From Rhodospirillales bacterium (GTDB lineage: Bacteria; Pseudomonadota; Alphaproteobacteria; Rhodospirillales; Casp-alpha2), in NCBI GenBank assembly GCA_018664265.1, contig JABJOR010000240.1:1-22635 (forward strand): a DNA stretch of 22,635 nt, in the 5' to 3' direction. This document shows, in pieces, positions 16,754 to 22,635 of the stretch (positions are counted from its first letter, which is position 1; every line of letters starts with the position of its first letter). Under the pieces are notes generated by a model. That model was not told where the DNA came from and ran no database searches. It saw only the letters and a program-made list of their open reading frames with translations. The translations under genes and the position numbers were made by a program.

Positions 16754-17668
16754 ATGAAAACAGCAATTAATTTACGTCATCTCCGGGTCTTTATTGCCGT
16801 GGCCGAGGCAGGGAATTTCACTCGCGCAGCGGAACAATTGCTGCTGTCACAGTCTTCGTTAACTGTAACCATGCGCCAACTTGAAGAAGACCTGGGCGTA
16901 ACCTTGCTTAACCGCACTACTCGCCAGGTTCAAATGACCGCCGATGGTGAGAAGTTTTTGGGCCATGCCCGTCACGTGGTGGAAGAATTCGACCGGATGA
17001 TTTCGGCCATGCATTTGTCTGCGTCTCAATTGGGCGGTATTGTACGGGTTGCTGTTTTACCGTCTGTGGCTATTCGCCTTCTGCCACCTATCATGAAACA
17101 ATTTCACGATGCCAACCCCGATACCCGAATTGTTTTGCGTGATGACAATGCTCGGGGATTGCATCGCCAAATTCGCGAAAATGAAGTTGATTTTGGCATC
17201 AGCAACATGTGGCATGATTATCCCGAGCTGGAATATGTCCCCCTTACCCGGGATCGGGTAGGTGTGGTGTGCCGCAGAGATGATCCGCTGACAAAAAAGA
17301 AAGGGGCGATTTCCTGGCATGATCTCGATCCGGAAAAGCTGTTTATTATGGCCTCCGACACGGGTGTCTATACCACATTGAAAGAAAGGCCGGAGCTGGA
17401 TAATTTGCTGGCAACACCGGCTGGTGAAGTTCTGGTCATGGTGACGTTGTTGGAAATGGCGCGCGCAGGATTGGGGGTGACCGTCCTGCCAGAGCTGGCA
17501 AAGCCGAGCGACATAGACAGTGATCTGGTATTTTTGCCGTTGGTTAATCCTGTTGTCGAGCGAAAATTATGTCTTATTCGCCGCCGAAACGAGCCGCTTT
17601 CGACGGGGGCTCGTAAGGTCTGGGAAGCCTTGCGTGGGAGAATCCCGAAGGTGATTGAGACAATCTGA
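16754..17668 (+). CDS. LysR-family transcriptional regulator
   Basis: A 304-residue regulator with the standard N-terminal winged helix-turn-helix (about residues 7-67: LRHLRVFIAVAEAGNFTRAA, then SQSSLTVTMRQLEEDLG, then LLNRTTRQVQMT). A periplasmic-binding-protein-like effector domain follows (about 95-300). The length is typical. The ATG follows a GAGAGGGGG ribosome site. It is divergent from the PreA-like gene, the classical LysR arrangement, so that gene is the most likely target. The downstream SeqA-N-like gene starts 56 bp after the stop. The effector is unknown. Confidence 0.95.
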   Translation: MKTAINLRHLRVFIAVAEAGNFTRAAEQLLLSQSSLTVTMRQLEEDLGVTLLNRTTRQVQMTADGEKFLGHARHVVEEFDRMISAMHLSASQLGGIVRVAVLPSVAIRLLPPIMKQFHDANPDTRIVLRDDNARGLHRQIRENEVDFGISNMWHDYPELEYVPLTRDRVGVVCRRDDPLTKKKGAISWHDLDPEKLFIMASDTGVYTTLKERPELDNLLATPAGEVLVMVTLLEMARAGLGVTVLPELAKPSDIDSDLVFLPLVNPVVERKLCLIRRRNEPLSTGARKVWEALRGRIPKVIETI

Positions 17669-17673
17669 TTTAC

Positions 17674-17714
17674 TTTTCCACTATTCACTATTATAATAAG
17701 TGGATAGTGGAAAA
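17674..17714. repeat. 41-bp inverted-repeat array before the SeqA-N-like gene (candidate operator)
   Basis: The left arm (17674-17689) and right arm (17699-17714) are 16 bases each and pair at 15 of 16 positions around a 9-base AT-only centre. The left arm begins TTTTCCACTAT and the right arm ends ATAGTGGAAAA. Inside the array, CACTAT occurs at 17679-17684 and 17686-17691 (period 7), and ATAGTG at 17704-17709 is the inverse copy. The array starts 5 bp after the lysR stop, and its end abuts the AAGGAG ribosome site of the next gene. No T-run follows, so a simple terminator is unlikely. Tandem and inverted half sites fit a ribbon-helix-helix operator. Confidence 0.6.
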
Positions 17715-17724
17715 GGAGTCTGTT

Positions 17725-18123
17725 ATGAAAACAATTCGTATTTCTGGTAAAGTCTGGGACGCTATCGCCGGGCGTGGCAAGTTTGGCGAGACCGAAGACG
17801 ATGTTCTGCGTCGTGTGTTTGATCTGCCACCCGCAGAACATCCGGTTCAACGTGCGCGTGGAGGTGGACGTGTTGGTCGTGGCGATGTGCGCTATTCTAC
17901 GAAAAGAATGTCTGCCAAAGTTGAAAGCAATAAGCTCATCGTTGAGTTTGGTGATGGTGCGCGCTGTGAATGGGCAACTCCCAATCGAGGTGACAAGGCA
18001 GAAATCCGACGTATCCGGGAAGAAGCCGTTGCCTTTGCGCTGGATAATGGCGCAACAGATCCGGGCCAAACCAATACGGTTCGCAAGGCTCTGACCAGTT
18101 CAGGATTTCACCTGACAAAATGA
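17725..18123 (+). CDS. Small protein with SeqA-N / ribbon-helix-helix-like N-terminus
   Basis: A 132-residue basic protein. The N-terminal 34 residues (MKTIRISGKVWDAIAGRGKF, then GETEDDVLRRVFDL) resemble the SeqA N-terminal / ribbon-helix-helix pattern, with a beta strand followed by two helices and a closing LRR-hydrophobic motif. A Gly/Arg-rich linker (about 43-54) follows. The C-terminal half (about 62-132) is not recognised: it does not look like the SeqA hemimethylated-GATC-binding domain. A GTG at 17707 is in frame, but the ATG at 17725 with ribosome site AAGGAG 6 bp upstream is chosen. A DNA-binding autoregulator is plausible, given the inverted-repeat array directly in front. It is not a SeqA orthologue as far as I can judge. 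The gap to RidA is 108 bp. Confidence 0.65.
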   Translation: MKTIRISGKVWDAIAGRGKFGETEDDVLRRVFDLPPAEHPVQRARGGGRVGRGDVRYSTKRMSAKVESNKLIVEFGDGARCEWATPNRGDKAEIRRIREEAVAFALDNGATDPGQTNTVRKALTSSGFHLTK

Positions 18124-18143
18124 CTTATAAGAAAATCTAAATA

Positions 18144-18175
18144 ATCAATGCAATTTTTGAAATTGTATTATTGAT
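18144..18175. repeat. Nested AT-rich hairpin between the SeqA-N-like and RidA genes
   Basis: ATCAAT (18144-18149) pairs with ATTGAT (18170-18175). Inside it, CAATTT (18151-18156) pairs with AAATTG (18160-18165) around a TTG loop, with a small asymmetric bulge. There is no T-run after it, so it is not a standard terminator. It could be an operator or an RNA hairpin that affects expression of the RidA gene, or merely low-complexity AT sequence. Confidence 0.3.
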
Positions 18176-18231
18176 CCAATGACCGTCCAATAATCTCCTG
18201 AAATTATATCTTTTAGATTTGGGGAAATTAA

Positions 18232-18699
18232 ATGGCGGGAAGAATTGATGCACGTCTTGCAGAGCTGGGAATAGTCATTCCTGAACCACCAGTGCCGGTG
18301 GCCAGCTATCAGCCCTACTGCATTACGGGAAACCTTGTTGTGGTCGCGGGGCAAGTCACTCTGGAAGATGGTAAAGTCAAATATAAAGGCCGTCTTGGTG
18401 ATGATCTGAGCCTCGAAGATGGCGAGGCCGCAACCCGGTTGTGTGCCGTTAATGTGCTTGCCCAGGTAAAGGCCGCCTGTGATGGTGATCTGGACCGGGT
18501 GAAGCAGGTTGTTCGCCTGAATGCCTTTTTCAACAGCACACCGGACTTTCTGGACCACCCCCGGGTGATGAACGCTGCATCTGACATGATGGCAGAAATT
18601 TTTGGCGAATCCGGCAAGCATACCCGTGTCGGGGTTGGTGTCAGCTCGCTGCCTCTGGGTGTGCCTGTCGAGCTCGACGGTATATTTGAAATTGAATAG
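18232..18699 (+). CDS. RidA / YjgF / UK114 family protein
   Basis: A 155-residue member of the RidA family in the longer subgroup that starts with a helix MAGRIDARLAELGI and continues VPVASYQPY, GNLVVVAGQV and a C-terminal RVGVGVSSLPLGVPVELDGIF. The Arg of the HTRVGVGV strand matches the position of the substrate-binding Arg105 of E. coli RidA, so imine/enamine deaminase activity is possible. These proteins hydrolyse reactive enamines or imines released by PLP enzymes and are also used in catabolic pathways. The ATG follows a GGGGAA ribosome site. EthD-domain gene 13 bp downstream, so the two are surely co-transcribed. Paired RidA and EthD genes suggest a specific pathway rather than general stress protection; this is inference. 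Confidence 0.9.
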   Translation: MAGRIDARLAELGIVIPEPPVPVASYQPYCITGNLVVVAGQVTLEDGKVKYKGRLGDDLSLEDGEAATRLCAVNVLAQVKAACDGDLDRVKQVVRLNAFFNSTPDFLDHPRVMNAASDMMAEIFGESGKHTRVGVGVSSLPLGVPVELDGIFEIE

Positions 18700-18712
18700 G
18701 GAGCGATAGATC

Positions 18713-19042
18713 ATGTTTGTACTCTGCGCTCACTATTTGGGAACAATTTCGGATGAAAACCGCAAGGCTTTCGATGCACATGTGGAAAAAACCCACATGC
18801 CGATGGTCGCGAAATATCCGGGCCTTGTCTCATTACGGTATTTAAAAGGGGTTCAGTGGAACGACGCGGAACCACCTTACTATTTGACTTTTGAGCTGGG
18901 ATTTAACACCCGCGAAGATTTGGATGCTGCGTTACAATCGGAAATCCGATATGCAGCGCGAGATGACTTAAATAATTTTGTTCCAATGTTTGATGGAGAA
19001 GTTCGTCACGTATTGTATGAGGTTAATGATATATTGGTTTAA
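18713..19042 (+). CDS. EthD-domain protein (ferredoxin-like fold)
   Basis: A 109-residue single-domain protein with the EthD/TIGR02118-like pattern: His in FDAHVEKTHMPM (about 22-33), PGLVSLRYLKG (about 37-47), and LTFELGF (about 58-64). EthD proteins are alpha/beta-barrel dimers of unclear biochemical role, usually found beside degradation genes; some relatives are isomerases or monooxygenases. A GGAGCG ribosome site lies before the ATG, and the gene follows RidA by 13 bp. No cytochrome P450 or ferredoxin (the classical EthA-D partners) is in the window. Confidence 0.78.
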   Translation: MFVLCAHYLGTISDENRKAFDAHVEKTHMPMVAKYPGLVSLRYLKGVQWNDAEPPYYLTFELGFNTREDLDAALQSEIRYAARDDLNNFVPMFDGEVRHVLYEVNDILV

Positions 19043-19157
19043 ATCTAAAACACGACATTATGTGTTGAATTTGTGACAATAAATTTGACATGTTAAATAT
19101 GTTACGTAAAACTAGGTTTTTTCAGGTTTACGTGGCAGGATGTGGCAGTGTTTGATT

Positions 19158-19187
19158 TTGACTGTATGCGAAAAAAGCGTTGATAAA
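19158..19187 (+). promoter_or_regulatory. Candidate promoter for the betaine-type transporter genes
   Basis: TTGACT (19158-19163) and GATAAA (19182-19187) are 18 bp apart and lie 103 bp before the ATG of the binding-protein gene. An alternative is TTGACA (19085-19090) with TAAAAC (19107-19112), 16 bp apart. Both are only sequence matches to sigma-70 in an AT-rich 248-bp gap that holds no gene. Confidence 0.28.
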
Positions 19188-19290
19188 TTGTCTGCGTTTT
19201 TAAGTCTGTGCGATTAATTACTGTACAGCAGTCTATCGGTTTATTTGAAGCCAAAAATGATAATTACTATCCATAGGGAGGATAACAGAT

Positions 19291-20289
19291 ATGAAGAAAT
19301 TATTGGCAGGTTTGTTAATTGCGGCCGGGGCCATCGGTCTTGGGTCACCGGCATCCGCCGATTGTGGTCGGGTAACCATTGCAGAAATGAACTGGTCGTC
19401 GGCAGCTACTTTTGCCTATATCGATCAGTTTATTTTGAAAAATGGTTATGGCTGTGACGCCGAACTGGTTCCTGGCGATACCATGCCAACCAGTGCGTCC
19501 ATGATTGAAAAAGCCGAGCCGGATATTGCCCCTGAGCTGTGGATCAACTCCATTCGTGAAGTGGTCGCTGCGGCTATTAAAGAAGGCAAGGTTGAATACG
19601 CTGGTCCTGTTTTCGCTGATGGTGGCGAAGAAGGCTGGTGGATTCCTCAGTACATGGTCGACAAGAACCCTGAACTGGCAACGCTTGCAGGTATTTTGAA
19701 GCATCCAGAACTGTTCCCAAGCAAGGAAGATTCATCCCGTGCTATGTTTATGGGCTGCCCTGCAGGCTGGAACTGTCAGATCGCCAATACCAACTTGCAT
19801 AAGGCATTTAAACTTGATGAAGCTGGATTTGATTTAGGTGATCCAGGGTCTGCTGCCGGTCTTGATGGTTCTATGTCTAAAGCATATGAGCGTGGAGAAG
19901 GCTGGTTCGGCTACTACTGGGCCCCAACAGCTTTCCTAGGCAAATTCGATATGGCCAAGGTTGATATGGGTGTTGAGCATGAAGTTACTGCCTGGACATC
20001 TTGTATTGGTACAGACATTGAATGTCTTGATCCAAAACCCAACACCTTCCCGGTTTCTGATGTTTACACGTTGGTTTCCAAAGGTTTTGCTGAGCGTTCA
20101 CCTGAAGCTTATTCCTATGTCTCAAACCGGTCTTACAAGAATAAGTTCTTGAACGGCTTCCTGAAATGGATTGATGACAATCAGGTTGGTGGCGAAGAAG
20201 CTGCTGAAAAATTCCTGAAGGATAACGAAGATATGTGGACACCTTGGGTGTCTTCTGAGGTTGCTGCCAAAGTTAAGGCTGCTCTCTAA
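19291..20289 (+). CDS. Glycine betaine/proline-type ABC transporter substrate-binding protein
   Basis: A 332-residue periplasmic binding protein of the OpuAC/ProX family with a signal peptide (about residues 1-23, ending SPASA). The motif GCPAGWNC corresponds to GCNPGWGCE of E. coli ProX, and FGYYWAPTAF corresponds to the FYYTWTPYW ligand-box segment. Six cysteines in the mature protein suggest disulfides. The likely ligand is a quaternary ammonium or related compound (betaine, carnitine, choline type), but exact specificity cannot be read. The ATG has an AGGGAGG ribosome site 9 bp upstream. It heads a three-gene importer cluster. A strong hairpin terminator follows directly, so the binding protein should be made in excess over the membrane parts. 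Confidence 0.9.
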   Translation: MKKLLAGLLIAAGAIGLGSPASADCGRVTIAEMNWSSAATFAYIDQFILKNGYGCDAELVPGDTMPTSASMIEKAEPDIAPELWINSIREVVAAAIKEGKVEYAGPVFADGGEEGWWIPQYMVDKNPELATLAGILKHPELFPSKEDSSRAMFMGCPAGWNCQIANTNLHKAFKLDEAGFDLGDPGSAAGLDGSMSKAYERGEGWFGYYWAPTAFLGKFDMAKVDMGVEHEVTAWTSCIGTDIECLDPKPNTFPVSDVYTLVSKGFAERSPEAYSYVSNRSYKNKFLNGFLKWIDDNQVGGEEAAEKFLKDNEDMWTPWVSSEVAAKVKAAL

Positions 20290-20304
20290 AAGAAATCAGA
20301 GAGG

Positions 20305-20334
20305 CCCGGTGGTGAAATGCCACCGGGTTTTTTT
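20305..20334 (+). terminator. Intrinsic terminator between binding-protein and permease genes
   Basis: CCCGGTGG (20305-20312) and CCACCGGG (20320-20327) form a perfect 8-bp GC-rich stem around a 7-base loop, followed by seven T residues (20328-20334). It begins 16 bases after the binding-protein stop codon and ends 33 bp before the permease ATG. Because the permease and ATPase lie just downstream with no obvious promoter, it probably works as a partial terminator that sets protein ratios. Confidence 0.88.
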
Positions 20335-20367
20335 ATTTATATTTTTTAATTATTACAGAGATAAATT

Positions 20368-21267
20368 ATGGCAGATGAAACAAGCTGGCTAATAGATTTC
20401 CCGGCCATGGATCGTGTGGATTTGCGCATGCTCAACAAGGGCATTGACGCTGGATTTAAATCATTTTCAAGAGAATATGGCCAACTGATCGAAAACCTTT
20501 TCGATCCGTTATTATTTTTTCTGGTATGGCTTGAGAAGCTTCTTCTCGGTGCACCGTGGTTTATTGTTATTATAGCTATGTCAGCTCTTGCCTGGGCGGG
20601 CAGCCGCAGCATCAAGGTTGTCGTTGGCGTCATCCTGTCGTTTCTTGTGATCGGCTACTTTGGCATGTGGGACAACACCATGCGTACGCTGAGTATTATT
20701 ACGGTGTGCACATTGATGTCCATTGCAATTGGATTGCCGCTGGGCATTTTGATGGCTCGCTCAGATCGAGCCCAGGCAATTGTTACACCAATTCTGGATG
20801 TAATGCAGACCATGCCGAGCTTTGTGTACTTGATCCCGGTTGTGATGCTGCTTGGAATTGGTAAGGTTCCCGGTTTGATTGCCGTTGTTATCTACGCTGT
20901 TGCGCCAATTATCCGTCTGACCAACTTAGGCATTCGTTTGGTGGATAAGGAAGTGCTGGAAGCTGCCCAAGCGTTTGGTGCCAGCCCGTCGCAAAAACTG
21001 TTCGGGGTTCAGATCCCGCTCGCTATGCCAAATATTATGGCTGGTATCAACCAGACAATTATGATGGCACTGGCCATGGTGGTTATTGCCTCCATGATCG
21101 GGGTAAAGGGGCTGGGTCAGCCCGTGCTCAAGGCTATTACCAATCAGTATTTCTCTATGGGACTGTTCAACGGTTTGGCAATTGTTGCGTTGGCCATTAT
21201 ATTTGATCGGGTATCGCAAGCCTATGGTCACAGATTGCAAGAACACAGACGGAATGAACACTCATGA
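20368..21267 (+). CDS. Betaine-type ABC transporter permease (ProW/OpuAB-like)
   Basis: A 299-residue inner-membrane protein. About 60 N-terminal residues are hydrophilic, followed by several membrane helices from about residue 48 on. The EAA loop that contacts the ATPase is at about 193-222 (EVLEAAQAFGASPSQKLFGV). The VYLIPVVMLLGIG and GLIAVVIYAVAPIIRLT stretches are typical of ProW/OpuAB. It overlaps the ATPase start by 4 bp (ATGA), so the two are translationally coupled. The N-terminal extension matches ProW-like permeases. Substrate specificity rests with the binding protein. Confidence 0.92.
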   Translation: MADETSWLIDFPAMDRVDLRMLNKGIDAGFKSFSREYGQLIENLFDPLLFFLVWLEKLLLGAPWFIVIIAMSALAWAGSRSIKVVVGVILSFLVIGYFGMWDNTMRTLSIITVCTLMSIAIGLPLGILMARSDRAQAIVTPILDVMQTMPSFVYLIPVVMLLGIGKVPGLIAVVIYAVAPIIRLTNLGIRLVDKEVLEAAQAFGASPSQKLFGVQIPLAMPNIMAGINQTIMMALAMVVIASMIGVKGLGQPVLKAITNQYFSMGLFNGLAIVALAIIFDRVSQAYGHRLQEHRRNEHS

Positions 21268-22313
21268 GCGATAACATTAAAATTTCGGTCAAGGGTCTGT
21301 ACAAGATTTTTGGCTCCGAAGCAGATCGTATGGTTAATCTGGTTAAAGACGGTGTAGGAAAACAGCAATTGCTGGAAGAATACCGACATGTTCTTGGCCT
21401 CAAGGATATCAATCTTGATATTGAAACCAGCAAGTTGCACGTTGTTATGGGCCTGTCCGGGTCCGGCAAATCAACCCTGATCAGACACTTGAACAGATTG
21501 ATTGATCCCACAGCCGGGGAAATTCTGGTTAATGGAAAGGATATCGTACATCTTAATGATGCGGAGCTTCAGGACTATCGCCGTCATGATATTTCTATGG
21601 TGTTCCAGCGTTTTGGATTGCTGCCACACAGAAAAGTCTTTGATAATGTGGCTTATGGTTTGAATATTCAAAAACTTCCCAGTGCCGAGATCAAAGAGCG
21701 TGCCATGCGCTGGATTGAAAGAGTTGGCCTGAGCGGATTTGAAGATCATTACCCGACCCAGCTATCAGGCGGCATGCAACAGCGCGTTGGCCTCGCACGC
21801 GCACTGGCAACAGACGCTGATATTCTGCTCATGGATGAGGCTTTCAGTGCCCTTGATCCATTGATCAGAACAGATATGCAAACCATGTTGCTTGAACTGC
21901 AAACCGAGCTCAACAAAACCATCGTGTTTATTACCCACGATCTGGATGAAGCCCTGCGTATTGGTGATCATATTGCGATCTTGCGTGATGGCATGATGAT
22001 CCAGCAAGGTGGCCCGCAGGATATCGTTATGAACCCGGCCGATGATTATATCGTCGACTTCATTCGCGATATCAATCGCGGGCGTGTGGTCCATCTTGAA
22101 AAAGTTATGGATAGTGAGATTCTGAGCGGTGTCGAGGGTGGCTTGCATGCCACAATGGCTCTGGAAGATGCTCTGCCTTTGGTAACGTCTTGCGAAGCAC
22201 AGTGTTTGCCGGTTGTTGATGACAATGGGAAACCGATCGGCAGCATCAGTGTCGATTCCATCGCAAAAGCCATGGCTCGACCCGGTGATGCACCGACAAC
22301 TGTGATCCGGTAA
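21264..22313 (+). CDS. Betaine-type ABC transporter ATPase (ProV/OpuAA-like)
   Basis: A 349-residue ATPase. Walker A GLSGSGKST is at about 62-70, the signature LSGGMQQR at about 167-174, Walker B ILLMDEA at about 187-193, and the switch His in FITHDLDEA at about 225. The N-terminal leader before Walker A (with the KDGVGKQQLLEE stretch) is typical of ProV/OpuAA. After residue 275 lies a C-terminal region with only about one CBS-like unit (LPVVDDNGKPIGSISVDSI), shorter than the roughly 400-residue E. coli ProV. In relatives the CBS pair senses ionic strength, so osmotic control may be reduced here; that is inference. It is encoded in a 4-bp overlap with the permease and ends 5 bp from the convergent PAS_5 gene. 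Confidence 0.94.
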   Translation: MSDNIKISVKGLYKIFGSEADRMVNLVKDGVGKQQLLEEYRHVLGLKDINLDIETSKLHVVMGLSGSGKSTLIRHLNRLIDPTAGEILVNGKDIVHLNDAELQDYRRHDISMVFQRFGLLPHRKVFDNVAYGLNIQKLPSAEIKERAMRWIERVGLSGFEDHYPTQLSGGMQQRVGLARALATDADILLMDEAFSALDPLIRTDMQTMLLELQTELNKTIVFITHDLDEALRIGDHIAILRDGMMIQQGGPQDIVMNPADDYIVDFIRDINRGRVVHLEKVMDSEILSGVEGGLHATMALEDALPLVTSCEAQCLPVVDDNGKPIGSISVDSIAKAMARPGDAPTTVIR

Positions 22314-22318
22314 TTATC

Positions 22319-22635
22319 CTAACAGTGTGCTTCGGGCGGCTTGTTTAAGCTCTCCTGATAGGCGGCATACTGCACGGGTGTATCGATAATGGTAATGATT
22401 TTGTCCACATCCTTGCCATTATCAGAAATTGGTAATCGTAGAATAAAATCTTCGATAGCATCTTCATCTTGCCAAACATAAGAATGGGACCTGATGCTTG
22501 GTTTGGCCTGTTGCCATATCTCATTATAAGATTTTTTTGCGTTTTGGGCTATTTCATGGGGCCTGATGTCGTTGACAGAGTGCCCTTTCATTTCCTTGTG
22601 ATGAATATTGGCAAGGGATGTTCCCCAAAATCGAT
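22319..22635 (-). CDS. PAS_5-family protein, C-terminal part (5' end outside window)
   Basis: The minus-strand frame stays open to the window edge, so the start is missing. The visible end reads RFWGTSLANIHHKEMKGHSV and then the strands FILRLPISDNGK and IITIID, which match the PAS_5 pattern and align with the protein encoded at 14815-15312 (YRLFGSNAVQLFG, FLELPLSDDNK, TNMISIL). An internal ATG at 22591 is not the true start because the motif begins before it. No output domain follows the PAS part. It is convergent with the transporter ATPase, 5 bp apart. Confidence 0.7.
   Translation of the reverse strand, partial: RFWGTSLANIHHKEMKGHSVNDIRPHEIAQNAKKSYNEIWQQAKPSIRSHSYVWQDEDAIEDFILRLPISDNGKDVDKIITIIDTPVQYAAYQESLNKPPEAHC

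Noticed and set aside
17674..17714. Reading the inverted repeat after lysR as an intrinsic terminator
   Set aside because: The arms are strong, but no T-run follows on the plus strand; GGAGTC follows and serves as ribosome site for the next gene. An operator is more likely.

Overview
The window looks like a chromosomal segment of a free-living, probably aquatic alphaproteobacterium of the Rhodospirillales/Kiloniellales sort. This is inferred from the protein types (PAS_5-family sensors, HemN, acetoacetyl-CoA synthetase, RpMatB-like malonyl-CoA synthetase, CHASE3 chemoreceptor) and from a near-balanced base composition with AT-rich intergenic gaps. I cannot name a species. I see no rRNA, tRNA, CRISPR array, insertion sequence or phage gene. 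Coding density is high and the genes look intact, apart from the two cut by the window edges.

Layout. (1) 1-1435, plus strand: a copper-handling operon made of the tail of a DUF2946 protein, a PCu(A)C periplasmic copper chaperone and a SCO/SenC protein, which together serve CuA-site assembly of cytochrome oxidase. (2) 1446-5054, minus strand: acetoacetyl-CoA synthetase, oxygen-independent coproporphyrinogen III oxidase (hemN) and a 75-residue protein of unknown function. (3) 5172-7674, plus strand: a secreted trypsin/V8-like protease followed by malonyl-CoA synthetase (matB). (4) 8040-10805: a 921-residue chemoreceptor whose periplasmic part holds three CHASE3-like units. (5) 10877-12520, minus strand: pterin carbinolamine dehydratase and a class V aminotransferase of the cysteine-desulfurase-like type. 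A LuxR-type regulator lies divergently (12660-13508). (6) 13551-16625, minus strand: an iron-type alcohol dehydrogenase, a PAS_5 protein and a PreA-like flavin/iron-sulfur oxidoreductase, the last divergent from a LysR regulator (16754-17668). (7) 17725-19042, plus strand: a small SeqA-N/ribbon-helix-helix-like protein preceded by a striking inverted repeat, then a RidA-family protein and an EthD-domain protein. (8) 19291-22313, plus strand: a complete glycine-betaine-type ABC importer (binding protein, internal terminator, permease, ATPase). (9) 22319-22635, minus strand: the C-terminal part of a second PAS_5 protein.

How they may fit together. The first half is housekeeping: respiratory oxidase assembly, haem synthesis, and activation of acetoacetate and malonate to CoA esters. 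The second half (about 11-22 kb) reads like a regulated catabolic neighbourhood for a nitrogen-containing small molecule: a PLP enzyme, an alcohol dehydrogenase, a PreA-like reductase, RidA and EthD accessory proteins, three transcription regulators and a quaternary-amine-type importer. The individual families are recognised from sequence. That they form one pathway is inference only.

Points most worth a second look are the inverted-repeat array in front of the SeqA-N-like gene, the non-standard iron-sulfur motif and substituted active-site loop of the PreA-like enzyme, the triple-CHASE3 chemoreceptor, and the 20-bp dyad in front of the LuxR-type gene.
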